From: DASRAU01 sp036005805
Lineage (GTDB): Bacteria; Acidobacteriota; Polarisedimenticolia; Gp22-AA2
Length of the DNA stretch: 9,792 nucleotides
NCBI GenBank assembly: GCA_036005805.1
Contig: DASYQE010000225.1
Span: 1 to 9,792 of the forward strand
Reading direction: 5' to 3'
The notes under the pieces were generated by a model. It was given only the letters and a program-made list of their open reading frames with translations, was not told where the DNA came from and did not search any database. Position 1 is the first letter of the stretch. Each line of letters begins with the position of its first letter. The translations under genes and the position numbers were made by a program. Positions 1 through 9,792 of the stretch are shown here, in pieces.

Positions 1-139
1 GATGGTGATGCCGGGGGACAACGTCAGCCTCGCGGTGGAGCTGATCACCCCGATCGCCATGGACAAGGGGCTGCGCTTCGCCATCCGCGAAGGCGGCCGC
101 ACCGTCGGCGCCGGCACCGTCACCGAGATCCAGGCTTAA
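1..139 (+). CDS. tuf: Elongation factor Tu, C-terminal fragment
   Basis: Only the last 45 codons are present, read in frame from base 2 to the TAA at 137-139; the 5' part lies outside the window. EF-Tu is the GTPase that brings aminoacyl-tRNA to the ribosomal A site. The fragment covers the end of domain III: it begins MVMPGDN and contains PIAMDKGLRFAIREGGRTVG near its middle, which is nearly invariant in bacterial EF-Tu, followed by GAGTVTEI and the stop. No frame disruption is seen. rpmG follows after 24 bases, so the two are probably co-transcribed. Many bacteria carry two tuf copies, and one of them often precedes secE-nusG, which fits this context. Identification is secure; whether a second copy exists elsewhere cannot be told from here. 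Confidence 0.97.
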   Translation, partial: MVMPGDNVSLAVELITPIAMDKGLRFAIREGGRTVGAGTVTEIQA

Positions 140-163
140 CGGCCACAACGACAGGACGGAGCG

Positions 164-313
164 ATGCGCGATCTCATCACCTTTCAGTGCACCACCTGCA
201 AGCGACGCAATTACGTCGGCACCAAGAACCGCAAGAAGACGACGGAGAAGCTGGAGTTCAGGAGATTCTGCCGCTGGTGCCGGGCGCACACGGCCCACAA
301 GGAGACGAAGTAG
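164..313 (+). CDS. rpmG: 50S ribosomal protein L33, zinc-binding (C+) form
   Basis: This 49-residue protein, the normal size for bacterial L33, belongs to the large ribosomal subunit near the E site. It starts at ATG 164 behind an AGGACGGAG purine stretch at 153-161. Two CxxC pairs are visible (C9/C12 and C36/C39), the four-cysteine zinc ligand set that defines C+ paralogues; zinc-independent C- forms lack them. The N-terminus RDLITFQCT and the core NYVGTKNRKK (residues 16-25) are characteristic. It is flanked 24 bases upstream by tuf and 24 bases downstream by tRNA-Trp, inside the usual tuf-rpmG-trnW-secE-nusG block. Because it is the C+ form, it would be the version used under zinc sufficiency if a C- paralogue exists elsewhere; that is inference. 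Confidence 0.96.
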   Translation: MRDLITFQCTTCKRRNYVGTKNRKKTTEKLEFRRFCRWCRAHTAHKETK

Positions 314-336
314 CGGCCCCCGGGGAATCCGGACGA

Positions 337-410
337 AGGCCAGTAGCTCGAACGGCTAGAGCGCCGGTCTCCAAAACCGGATGTTGGGGGTTCGAATCCC
401 TCCTGGCCTG
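337..410 (+). tRNA. trnW: tRNA-Trp (anticodon CCA)
   Basis: A complete cloverleaf can be folded by hand. The acceptor stem AGGCCAG (337-343) pairs with CTGGCCT (403-409). The D stem is GCTC/GAGC (346-349 with 359-362). The anticodon stem CCGGT/ACCGG (364-368 with 376-380) carries loop CTCCAAA with anticodon CCA at 371-373. The T stem GGGGG/CCCTC (386-390 with 398-402) contains one G-U pair and has the loop TTCGAAT. The first pair A1-U72 and discriminator G73 (base 410) agree with known bacterial TrpRS identity elements. The CCA tail is not encoded (the next bases are CCG), so tRNA nucleotidyltransferase must add it. The gene lies 23 bases after rpmG and 73 before secE on the same strand, so it is probably excised from a mixed mRNA-tRNA transcript. 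Confidence 0.97.
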
Positions 411-483
411 CCGGAGCCGCGGGTGGTGAATCGGAACGTGACGGAGTGCACGGACTCTTTGGCGCACTCGGAGTGAGAGCCAG
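411..483 (+). promoter_or_regulatory. tRNA-Trp to secE spacer with two competing small hairpins
   Basis: This 73-base spacer has no recognisable -35/-10 pair and no U-run terminator. Two weak, mutually exclusive pairings are possible. GAGTGC (444-449) can pair with GCACTC (464-469). Alternatively CACT (465-468) can pair with AGTG (472-475), which would place part of the secE Shine-Dalgarno sequence GGAG (470-473) in the structure. Both stems are short, so a regulatory role is only a possibility. The spacer must also accommodate 3' processing of the upstream tRNA. Confidence 0.25.
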
Positions 484-684
484 ATGGAATGGGTGAACAG
501 GGCGAAAGGATTCCTCGCGGACGTCCGCGGGGAGCTGAAGCGGACGACCTTCCCTTCGAAGAAGGAGGTCCAGGGGACGACCGCCGTCGTGGTGCTCACG
601 GTGTTCATCTTCGCCGCGTACCTGTGGGTGGTGGACACGTTCCTGTTCCACGTCATCGAGTTCATCTTCAAGAAGGTTGGATAA
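484..684 (+). CDS. secE: Preprotein translocase subunit SecE
   Basis: This 66-residue, single-span form of SecE clamps the SecY channel in the inner membrane. An amphipathic N-terminal helix (about residues 3-20, FLADVRGELK at 10-19) leads into the conserved PSKKEV segment (24-29). The usual tryptophan of the family's TWPS motif is a phenylalanine here (TTFPS). One hydrophobic membrane segment follows at about residues 31-55, then a short tail ending KKVG. The length is normal for bacteria with the minimal one-helix SecE; the E. coli protein has two extra N-terminal helices. ATG 484 is preceded by GGAG at 470-473. The stop is 17 bases before nusG, the almost universal secE-nusG pairing. Identification rests on the motif, topology and neighbour. 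Confidence 0.96.
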   Translation: MEWVNRAKGFLADVRGELKRTTFPSKKEVQGTTAVVVLTVFIFAAYLWVVDTFLFHVIEFIFKKVG

Positions 685-700
685 GGGGCGCCGCTTGAGC

Positions 701-1231
701 ATGGACAAGCACTGGTACATCGTGCACACCTACTCGGGATACGAGAACAAGGTGCGTGAGAGCCTGCGGCAGCGGGCCGACGCCCTCGGCATGGCGGAGG
801 CGATCGGCGAGGTGCTGATCCCCACCGAGGACGTGGTGGAGATGCGCGACGGCAACCGGGTGATCTCGAAGAAGAAGTTCTTCCCCGGCTACGTCCTGAT
901 CAACATGGAGCTCAACGACGCCACCTGGCACGTGGTGAAGAACACGCCGAAGGTGACCGGCTTCGTCGGCTCCGCCACCTCGCCCGTGCCGCTGACGCAG
1001 GAAGAGGTGGACCGGATCATCAACCAGGTGTCGGTCGCGGCCGAGAAGCCGAAGCCGAAGTTCCAGTTCCAGCGCGGCGACCCGGTGCGCATCATCGACG
1101 GGCCGTTCTCGAACTTCCAGGGGATGGTGGACGAGGTCAACAACGACCGCGCCACCGTCAAGGTGATGGTGACGATCTTCGGCCGCTCCACGCCGGTGGA
1201 ACTGGACTTCCTGAAGGTCGAGAAGCTGTAG
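701..1231 (+). CDS. nusG: Transcription termination/antitermination factor NusG
   Basis: This 176-residue protein binds the beta' clamp helices of RNA polymerase. It suppresses pausing, recruits Rho and can bridge to the ribosome through S10. The N-terminal NGN domain (about residues 1-115) opens with KHWYIVHTYSGYENKV and contains FFPGYVLINM. A linker rich in K and P follows (AAEKPKPKFQ). The KOW domain (about 123-176) carries GDPVRIIDGPFSNFQGMVDE, the classic KOW loop, and ends FLKVEKL. The start is slightly uncertain: ATG 701 gives the usual short N-terminus, but AAGGGG (683-688) sits 12 bases away from it. An in-frame TTG at 695 would be 6 bases from the same site and add only two residues. 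The purine stretch overlaps the secE stop, suggesting translational coupling. rplK follows after 22 bases. Confidence 0.96.
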   Translation: MDKHWYIVHTYSGYENKVRESLRQRADALGMAEAIGEVLIPTEDVVEMRDGNRVISKKKFFPGYVLINMELNDATWHVVKNTPKVTGFVGSATSPVPLTQEEVDRIINQVSVAAEKPKPKFQFQRGDPVRIIDGPFSNFQGMVDEVNNDRATVKVMVTIFGRSTPVELDFLKVEKL

Positions 1232-1253
1232 CGGGACGAGGAGACAGGCGCGC

Positions 1254-1682
1254 ATGGCCAAGAAAATCACCGGATACGTCAAGCTGCACATCCCGGCGGG
1301 CAAGGCGACGCCGGCGCCGCCCGTCGGGCCGGCGCTCGGGCAGCAGGGCGTCAACATCATGGATTTCTGCAAGAACTTCAACGCCCAGACCGCCAAGATG
1401 GGGGACGGGATGATCATCCCCGTCGTGGTGACGGTCTACCAGGACCGTTCCTACACCTTCATCACCAAGACTCCGCCGGCCAGCATCCTGCTCAAGAAGG
1501 CCGCCGGGCTGGCGAAGGGATCGGGGGCGCCGAACAAGGACAAGGTCGGGAAGGTCACCAAGGCCCAGGTGGAGGAAATCGCCCGGACCAAGCTCCCCGA
1601 CCTGAACACCCAGAGCCTGGAGTCGGCCATCCGCTCGGTGTCGGGAACGGCGCGGAGCATGGGAATCGAGATCACGGGATAG
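1254..1682 (+). CDS. rplK: 50S ribosomal protein L11
   Basis: L11 (142 residues, family-typical) forms the base of the GTPase-associated stalk with L10 and 23S rRNA helices 43/44. It is required for RelA stringent signalling and is the thiostrepton target. The N-terminal domain shows PAGKATPAPPVGPALGQQG (residues 14-32), including the prolines P22, P23 and P26 that line the thiostrepton site. The rRNA-binding C-terminal domain follows with TKTPPASILLKKAAG (about residues 72-86) and SVSGTARSMGIEITG at the end. All key residues appear normal. ATG 1254 lies 10 bases after a GAGGAG ribosome binding site (1238-1243). Only 22 bases separate it from nusG, leaving little room for a separate promoter. 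In E. coli, by contrast, secE-nusG and rplKA are separate transcription units. Confidence 0.98.
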   Translation: MAKKITGYVKLHIPAGKATPAPPVGPALGQQGVNIMDFCKNFNAQTAKMGDGMIIPVVVTVYQDRSYTFITKTPPASILLKKAAGLAKGSGAPNKDKVGKVTKAQVEEIARTKLPDLNTQSLESAIRSVSGTARSMGIEITG

Positions 1683-1684
1683 AC

Positions 1685-1724
1685 GCCGCGCGCCCGCGGG
1701 CCGTAACACCCGCAGGCGCGCCGC
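1685..1724 (+). promoter_or_regulatory. Strong interrupted hairpin between rplK and rplA
   Basis: The 60-base rplK-rplA gap contains GCGCGCC (1688-1694) pairing with GGCGCGC (1715-1721). Inside this, after a C-A mismatch, GCGGG (1696-1700) pairs with CCCGC (1709-1713) around an eight-base loop (CCGTAACA). Outside, after a C-C mismatch, GC (1685-1686) pairs with GC (1723-1724). That is 14 base pairs, all G-C. No U-run follows, so it is not a standard intrinsic terminator. It ends six bases before the rplA Shine-Dalgarno sequence (GGAG, 1731-1734). It could tune rplA translation, mark an RNase cleavage site or protect the upstream mRNA. It does not resemble the classical L1 target, which has two short helices around an asymmetric loop. 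Confidence 0.6.
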
Positions 1725-1742
1725 TGAACTGGAGAAGACGCG

Positions 1743-2441
1743 ATGAAGCGGCGCGGGAAGAAGTACACGGAAGCGAAGAAGCGGGTGCCGGAGAAGGCGG
1801 TCAGCCTCGACGAGGCGATCCCGCTCCTCAAGCAGGTCCGCTACGCCAAGTTCGAGGAGACCCTGGAGGTCGCCCTCCTGCTCGGCGTGGACCCCAAGCA
1901 CGCCGACCAGATGGTGCGCGGGACCGTGGTCCTGCCGCACGGCACCGGCGCCACGAAGAAGGTGCTGGTGATCGCCACCGGCGAGAAGCTCAAGGAAGCC
2001 GAGGCGGCCGGGGCCGATCACGTGGCGGGGCCTGAGGCGGTGCAGAAGATCCAGGAGGGGTGGCTCGACTTCGACGCCATCGTCGCCACGCCCGACACCA
2101 TGAAGGACGTCGGCCGGCTGGGGAAGGTGCTGGGTCCGAAGGGGCTCATGCCGAACCCGAAGACCGGCACTGTCACCTTCGACGTGGCCAAGGCGGTGCA
2201 GGAGATCAAGGCGGGGAAGGTCGAGTTCCGCGTGGACAAGACGTCGATCATCCACGTGCCGTTCGGACGATCGAACTTCCCGGAGAAGAACCTGCTCGAG
2301 AACGCCCGCGTGCTGATCGGCGCGGTGGTCCGGGCCAAGCCGCCGACGGCGAAGGGGAAGTACCTGCGCTCGGCATACGTGTCGAGCACCATGAGCCCGA
2401 GCATCCGGCTGGACGTCGCCAGCCTCGAAGCGCTGGCCTGA
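1743..2441 (+). CDS. rplA: 50S ribosomal protein L1
   Basis: L1 (232 residues, normal length) forms the mobile stalk at the ribosomal E site, moves deacylated tRNA out and, in many bacteria, represses its own operon by binding mRNA. The N-terminal basic tail (MKRRGKKYTEAKKRV) is typical. RNA-contacting F37 lies in KFEETLEVAL. The insert domain holds KVLGPKGLMPNPKTGTV (about residues 130-146), and KSIIHVPFG-like sequence (TSIIHVPFG here) follows. Near the C-terminus the conserved RNA-binding Thr-Met-Gly motif reads T216-M217-S218, an unusual glycine to serine change. The start ATG 1743 is eight bases behind GGAG (1731-1734). It follows the rplK-rplA hairpin and precedes rplJ by 19 bases. Confidence 0.97.
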   Translation: MKRRGKKYTEAKKRVPEKAVSLDEAIPLLKQVRYAKFEETLEVALLLGVDPKHADQMVRGTVVLPHGTGATKKVLVIATGEKLKEAEAAGADHVAGPEAVQKIQEGWLDFDAIVATPDTMKDVGRLGKVLGPKGLMPNPKTGTVTFDVAKAVQEIKAGKVEFRVDKTSIIHVPFGRSNFPEKNLLENARVLIGAVVRAKPPTAKGKYLRSAYVSSTMSPSIRLDVASLEALA

Positions 2442-2460
2442 GGCCTTTGGGAGAGCCGCG

Positions 2461-3006
2461 ATGAACAAGCAGGAAAAAGCTTCCGAGATCGAGGCGCTGC
2501 AGGCCGTCCTCAAGGGAGGGCCGACGGCGTTCGTGCTCGCGCCCAAGGGCCTGACCGTGAACCAGGTGACGGCGCTGCGCCGCAGGGTGCGCGCCACGCA
2601 GGGGCAGATGAAGGTGGTGAAGAACCGCCTGGCGCTGCGGGCGATGAAGGGGACGGCGCTCGAGCCGCTGTCGTCCCACTTCAAGGGGGAGACGGCGATC
2701 GCGTGGACCAGCGCCGATCCCGCCCCGCTCGCCAAGGCCATCGACGAGTTCGCGAAGGACCACCAGGGGCTGGGCATCAAGGCGGGCCTGGTGGACGGGA
2801 GGGCCGTCGTGGCGGCGCAGGTCAAGGCGATCGCCGACCTGCCGGCGCGGCCGGTGCTGGTGGCGCGGCTGCTGGCGGTGCTGAATGCGCCGATGACGAG
2901 ATTCGTGACCGTCCTGAAGGGGCCGCACCGCGGCGTCGTCAGGGCCATGAGCGAGATTGCCAAACAGAAGGCGGGCGCGGGCGAGACGGCCGCTCCCACC
3001 GAGTAA
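2461..3006 (+). CDS. rplJ: 50S ribosomal protein L10
   Basis: L10 (181 residues; E. coli has 165) anchors the L7/L12 dimers to the ribosome and binds 23S rRNA beside L11. The N-terminal rRNA-binding globular domain includes LTVNQVTALRRRVRA (about residues 31-45) and KVVKNRLALRAM (about 51-62), both typical. The long C-terminal helix that carries L7/L12 dimers lies around residues 135-175 (LLAVLNAPMTRFVTVLKG and onward), followed by a short Ala/Gly-rich tail. ATG 2461 follows GGGAGAG at 2449-2455. The gap from rplA is only 19 bases, so the long structured leader used for L10 autoregulation in E. coli cannot fit between the genes. rplL begins 54 bases after the stop. Length and motifs leave little doubt. 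Confidence 0.96.
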   Translation: MNKQEKASEIEALQAVLKGGPTAFVLAPKGLTVNQVTALRRRVRATQGQMKVVKNRLALRAMKGTALEPLSSHFKGETAIAWTSADPAPLAKAIDEFAKDHQGLGIKAGLVDGRAVVAAQVKAIADLPARPVLVARLLAVLNAPMTRFVTVLKGPHRGVVRAMSEIAKQKAGAGETAAPTE

Positions 3007-3060
3007 CCGGACGAGGCAGGGACCCGGGCGTCAGCCCCGAGCGCACCACGAGGAGGAGCA

Positions 3061-3453
3061 ATGCCAGCGATCAGCAAGGACGACGTCAAGAATTACCTCA
3101 AGCAGGCCCCGATGCTCGAGATCTCCGAGCTGGTGAAGGAGCTCGAGAGCGAGTTCGGGGTGTCGGCCGCCGCGGCGATGCCGATGATGATGCCGGGCGC
3201 GGGCGCGGGTCCCGCCGCGGGCGCGGCCCCCGCCGAGGTGAAGGACACCTTCGACGTGGTCCTGAGCGACGTGGGTGACAAGAAGATCAACGTCATCAAG
3301 GTCGTGCGCGAGGTGACCAGCCTCGGCTTGAAGGAGGCCAAGGATCTCGTCGACGGCGCCCCCAAGACCGTGAAGGAAGGGGTGTCCAAGGCCGAGGCCG
3401 AGGAGATCAAGAAGAAGTTCGCCGAAGCGGGCGCGAAGATCGATCTGAAGTAA
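3061..3453 (+). CDS. rplL: 50S ribosomal protein L7/L12
   Basis: L7/L12 (130 residues) is the multicopy stalk protein that recruits translational GTPases. The N-terminal dimerisation and L10-binding domain spans about residues 1-38 (LEISELVKELESEFGV at 19-34). The flexible hinge (about 36-58) is unusually Met/Pro-rich: MPMMMPGAGAGPAAG instead of the plain Ala-rich version. The C-terminal factor-binding domain (about 60-130) has KINVIKVVREVTSLGLKEAK, the GTPase contact surface, then EGVSKAEAEEIKKKF. An excellent ribosome binding site, AGGAGGAG at 3051-3058, lies just before ATG 3061. This is among the strongest in the window and fits the need for several L7/L12 copies per ribosome. rpoB follows after a structured 136-base gap. 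Confidence 0.98.
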   Translation: MPAISKDDVKNYLKQAPMLEISELVKELESEFGVSAAAAMPMMMPGAGAGPAAGAAPAEVKDTFDVVLSDVGDKKINVIKVVREVTSLGLKEAKDLVDGAPKTVKEGVSKAEAEEIKKKFAEAGAKIDLK

Positions 3454-3498
3454 GCGGTCTCAAGACGAATCCCGAGTCCGGCAGCCCGATTCCCGCGT

Positions 3499-3527
3499 GG
3501 CCGCCGGCGCCCCAGGCGCCGGCGGCC
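3499..3527 (+). promoter_or_regulatory. Perfect 13-bp GC hairpin in the rplL-rpoB gap (attenuator or processing-site candidate)
   Basis: GGCCGCCGGCGCC (3499-3511) and GGCGCCGGCGGCC (3515-3527) are exact reverse complements separated by a three-base loop, CCA. The following bases CGCATTGCTTCACC contain no run of T, so this is not a canonical intrinsic terminator. It lies in the 136-base gap between rplL and rpoB. In E. coli the equivalent gap holds a partial terminator and an RNase III site that reduce rpoB expression relative to ribosomal proteins. The same role is likely by position, but it is inference. The structure is seen directly. Confidence 0.7.
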
Positions 3528-3547
3528 CGCATTGCTTCACCGTCCCC

Positions 3548-3561
3548 GTCCCCGCGGGGAC
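3548..3561 (+). repeat. 14-nt perfect palindrome upstream of rpoB
   Basis: GTCCCCGCGGGGAC is its own reverse complement. As RNA it would fold as a 5-bp stem with a CGCG loop. A second GTCCCC at 3542-3547 could pair with the same 3' arm instead. It sits 20 bases after the 13-bp hairpin and shares its last base with the SD-covering hairpin at 3561-3576. A DNA-binding operator is possible, but nothing in the sequence shows this. Confidence 0.4.
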
Positions 3562-3576
3562 TCCCGTCGAAGGGAG
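3561..3576 (+). promoter_or_regulatory. Small hairpin covering the probable rpoB ribosome binding site
   Basis: CTCCC (3561-3565) pairs with GGGAG (3572-3576) around the loop GTCGAA. The 3' arm lies within AAGGGAG (3570-3576), the best Shine-Dalgarno candidate for rpoB, 13 bases before ATG 3590. In this fold the binding site is hidden. Pairing of the palindrome at 3548-3561 competes only for base 3561, so both could nearly coexist. The stem is short and its effect on translation is inference. Confidence 0.4.
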
Positions 3577-3589
3577 CGTTCCGGAACAG

Positions 3590-9792
<6,203 letters not shown>

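Noticed and set aside
187..429. Small plus-strand open frame spanning rpmG and tRNA-Trp
   Set aside because: It overlaps rpmG in another frame and reads straight through a complete tRNA; no ribosome binding site or family resemblance.
3007..3060. Hairpin in the rplJ-rplL gap (GGGC-GTCA-GCCC near 3026-3037)
   Set aside because: Only four base pairs with no good extension; expected by chance at this base composition.
1158..3089. Minus-strand open frame of 643 codons across rplK, rplA and rplJ
   Set aside because: It crosses three certain plus-strand genes and their gaps, with composition typical of antisense shadows in high-GC DNA.
3467..3495. Near-repeat CGAATCCCG/CGATTCCCG with a GAATC-GATTC pairing at the start of the rplL-rpoB gap
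   Set aside because: Only five pairs across a long loop; too weak next to the 13-bp hairpin to claim as a separate element.
3499..3545. Intrinsic terminator between rplL and rpoB
   Set aside because: The stem is excellent, but the bases after it lack a U-run; full termination would also block the essential downstream genes unless a separate promoter exists, and none is visible.
3497..3589. GTG 3497 as the rpoB start, adding 31 residues
   Set aside because: The extension would translate a perfect hairpin and a palindrome into Ala/Gly/Pro-rich sequence and lacks a Shine-Dalgarno site. ATG 3590/3593 gives a normal beta N-terminus.

Overview
The window is one continuous, co-directional (+ strand) stretch of core translation and transcription genes from a high-GC bacterium: 3' end of tuf, rpmG, tRNA-Trp(CCA), secE, nusG, rplK, rplA, rplJ, rplL, rpoB and the first 639 codons of rpoC. 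No mobile element, CRISPR array, defence gene or rRNA was seen, and every protein-coding frame is open. Nothing here is a new multi-gene system. The novelty, if any, lies inside rpoB and in the intergenic RNA structures.

Layout. Positions 1-139 are the end of EF-Tu domain III. Positions 164-313 are a four-cysteine L33, and 337-410 are a complete tRNA-Trp without an encoded CCA. Positions 484-1231 hold secE and nusG, 17 bases apart, and 1254-3453 hold the L11-L1-L10-L7/L12 genes. Positions 3590-7879 are rpoB, and rpoC overlaps its stop as ATGA. The largest gap is the 136 bases between rplL and rpoB, which hold a perfect 13-bp GC hairpin, a 14-nt palindrome and a small hairpin covering the probable rpoB ribosome binding site. 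The next most structured gap is rplK-rplA (60 bases), almost filled by a strong interrupted hairpin. No hairpin followed by a U-run was found, so read-through from tuf to rpoC is plausible.

Organism. Third codon positions are strongly G/C. RpoB has E. coli-like insertions in both the lobe region and the region before the catalytic lysines, but lacks the E. coli insertion after the ETHLG motif. This suits Acidobacteriota or another deep diderm lineage; that is inference with low confidence.

How the genes work together. EF-Tu, L33, tRNA-Trp and the stalk proteins L11, L10 and L7/L12 serve the elongating ribosome; L1 forms the E-site stalk. SecE is part of the Sec translocon. NusG links RNA polymerase to the leading ribosome. 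RpoB and RpoC form the RNA polymerase catalytic core.

Most notable observation. RpoB carries an insertion of about 60 residues in its N-terminal protrusion domain with eight cysteines arranged as two zinc-ribbon-like units. The first unit matches the zinc-binding domain of beta' (encoded about 4.3 kb downstream) in cysteine spacing and at 11 of 23 residues without a gap. The second has the CPxCGxxN...CxxCG pattern of small zinc ribbons.
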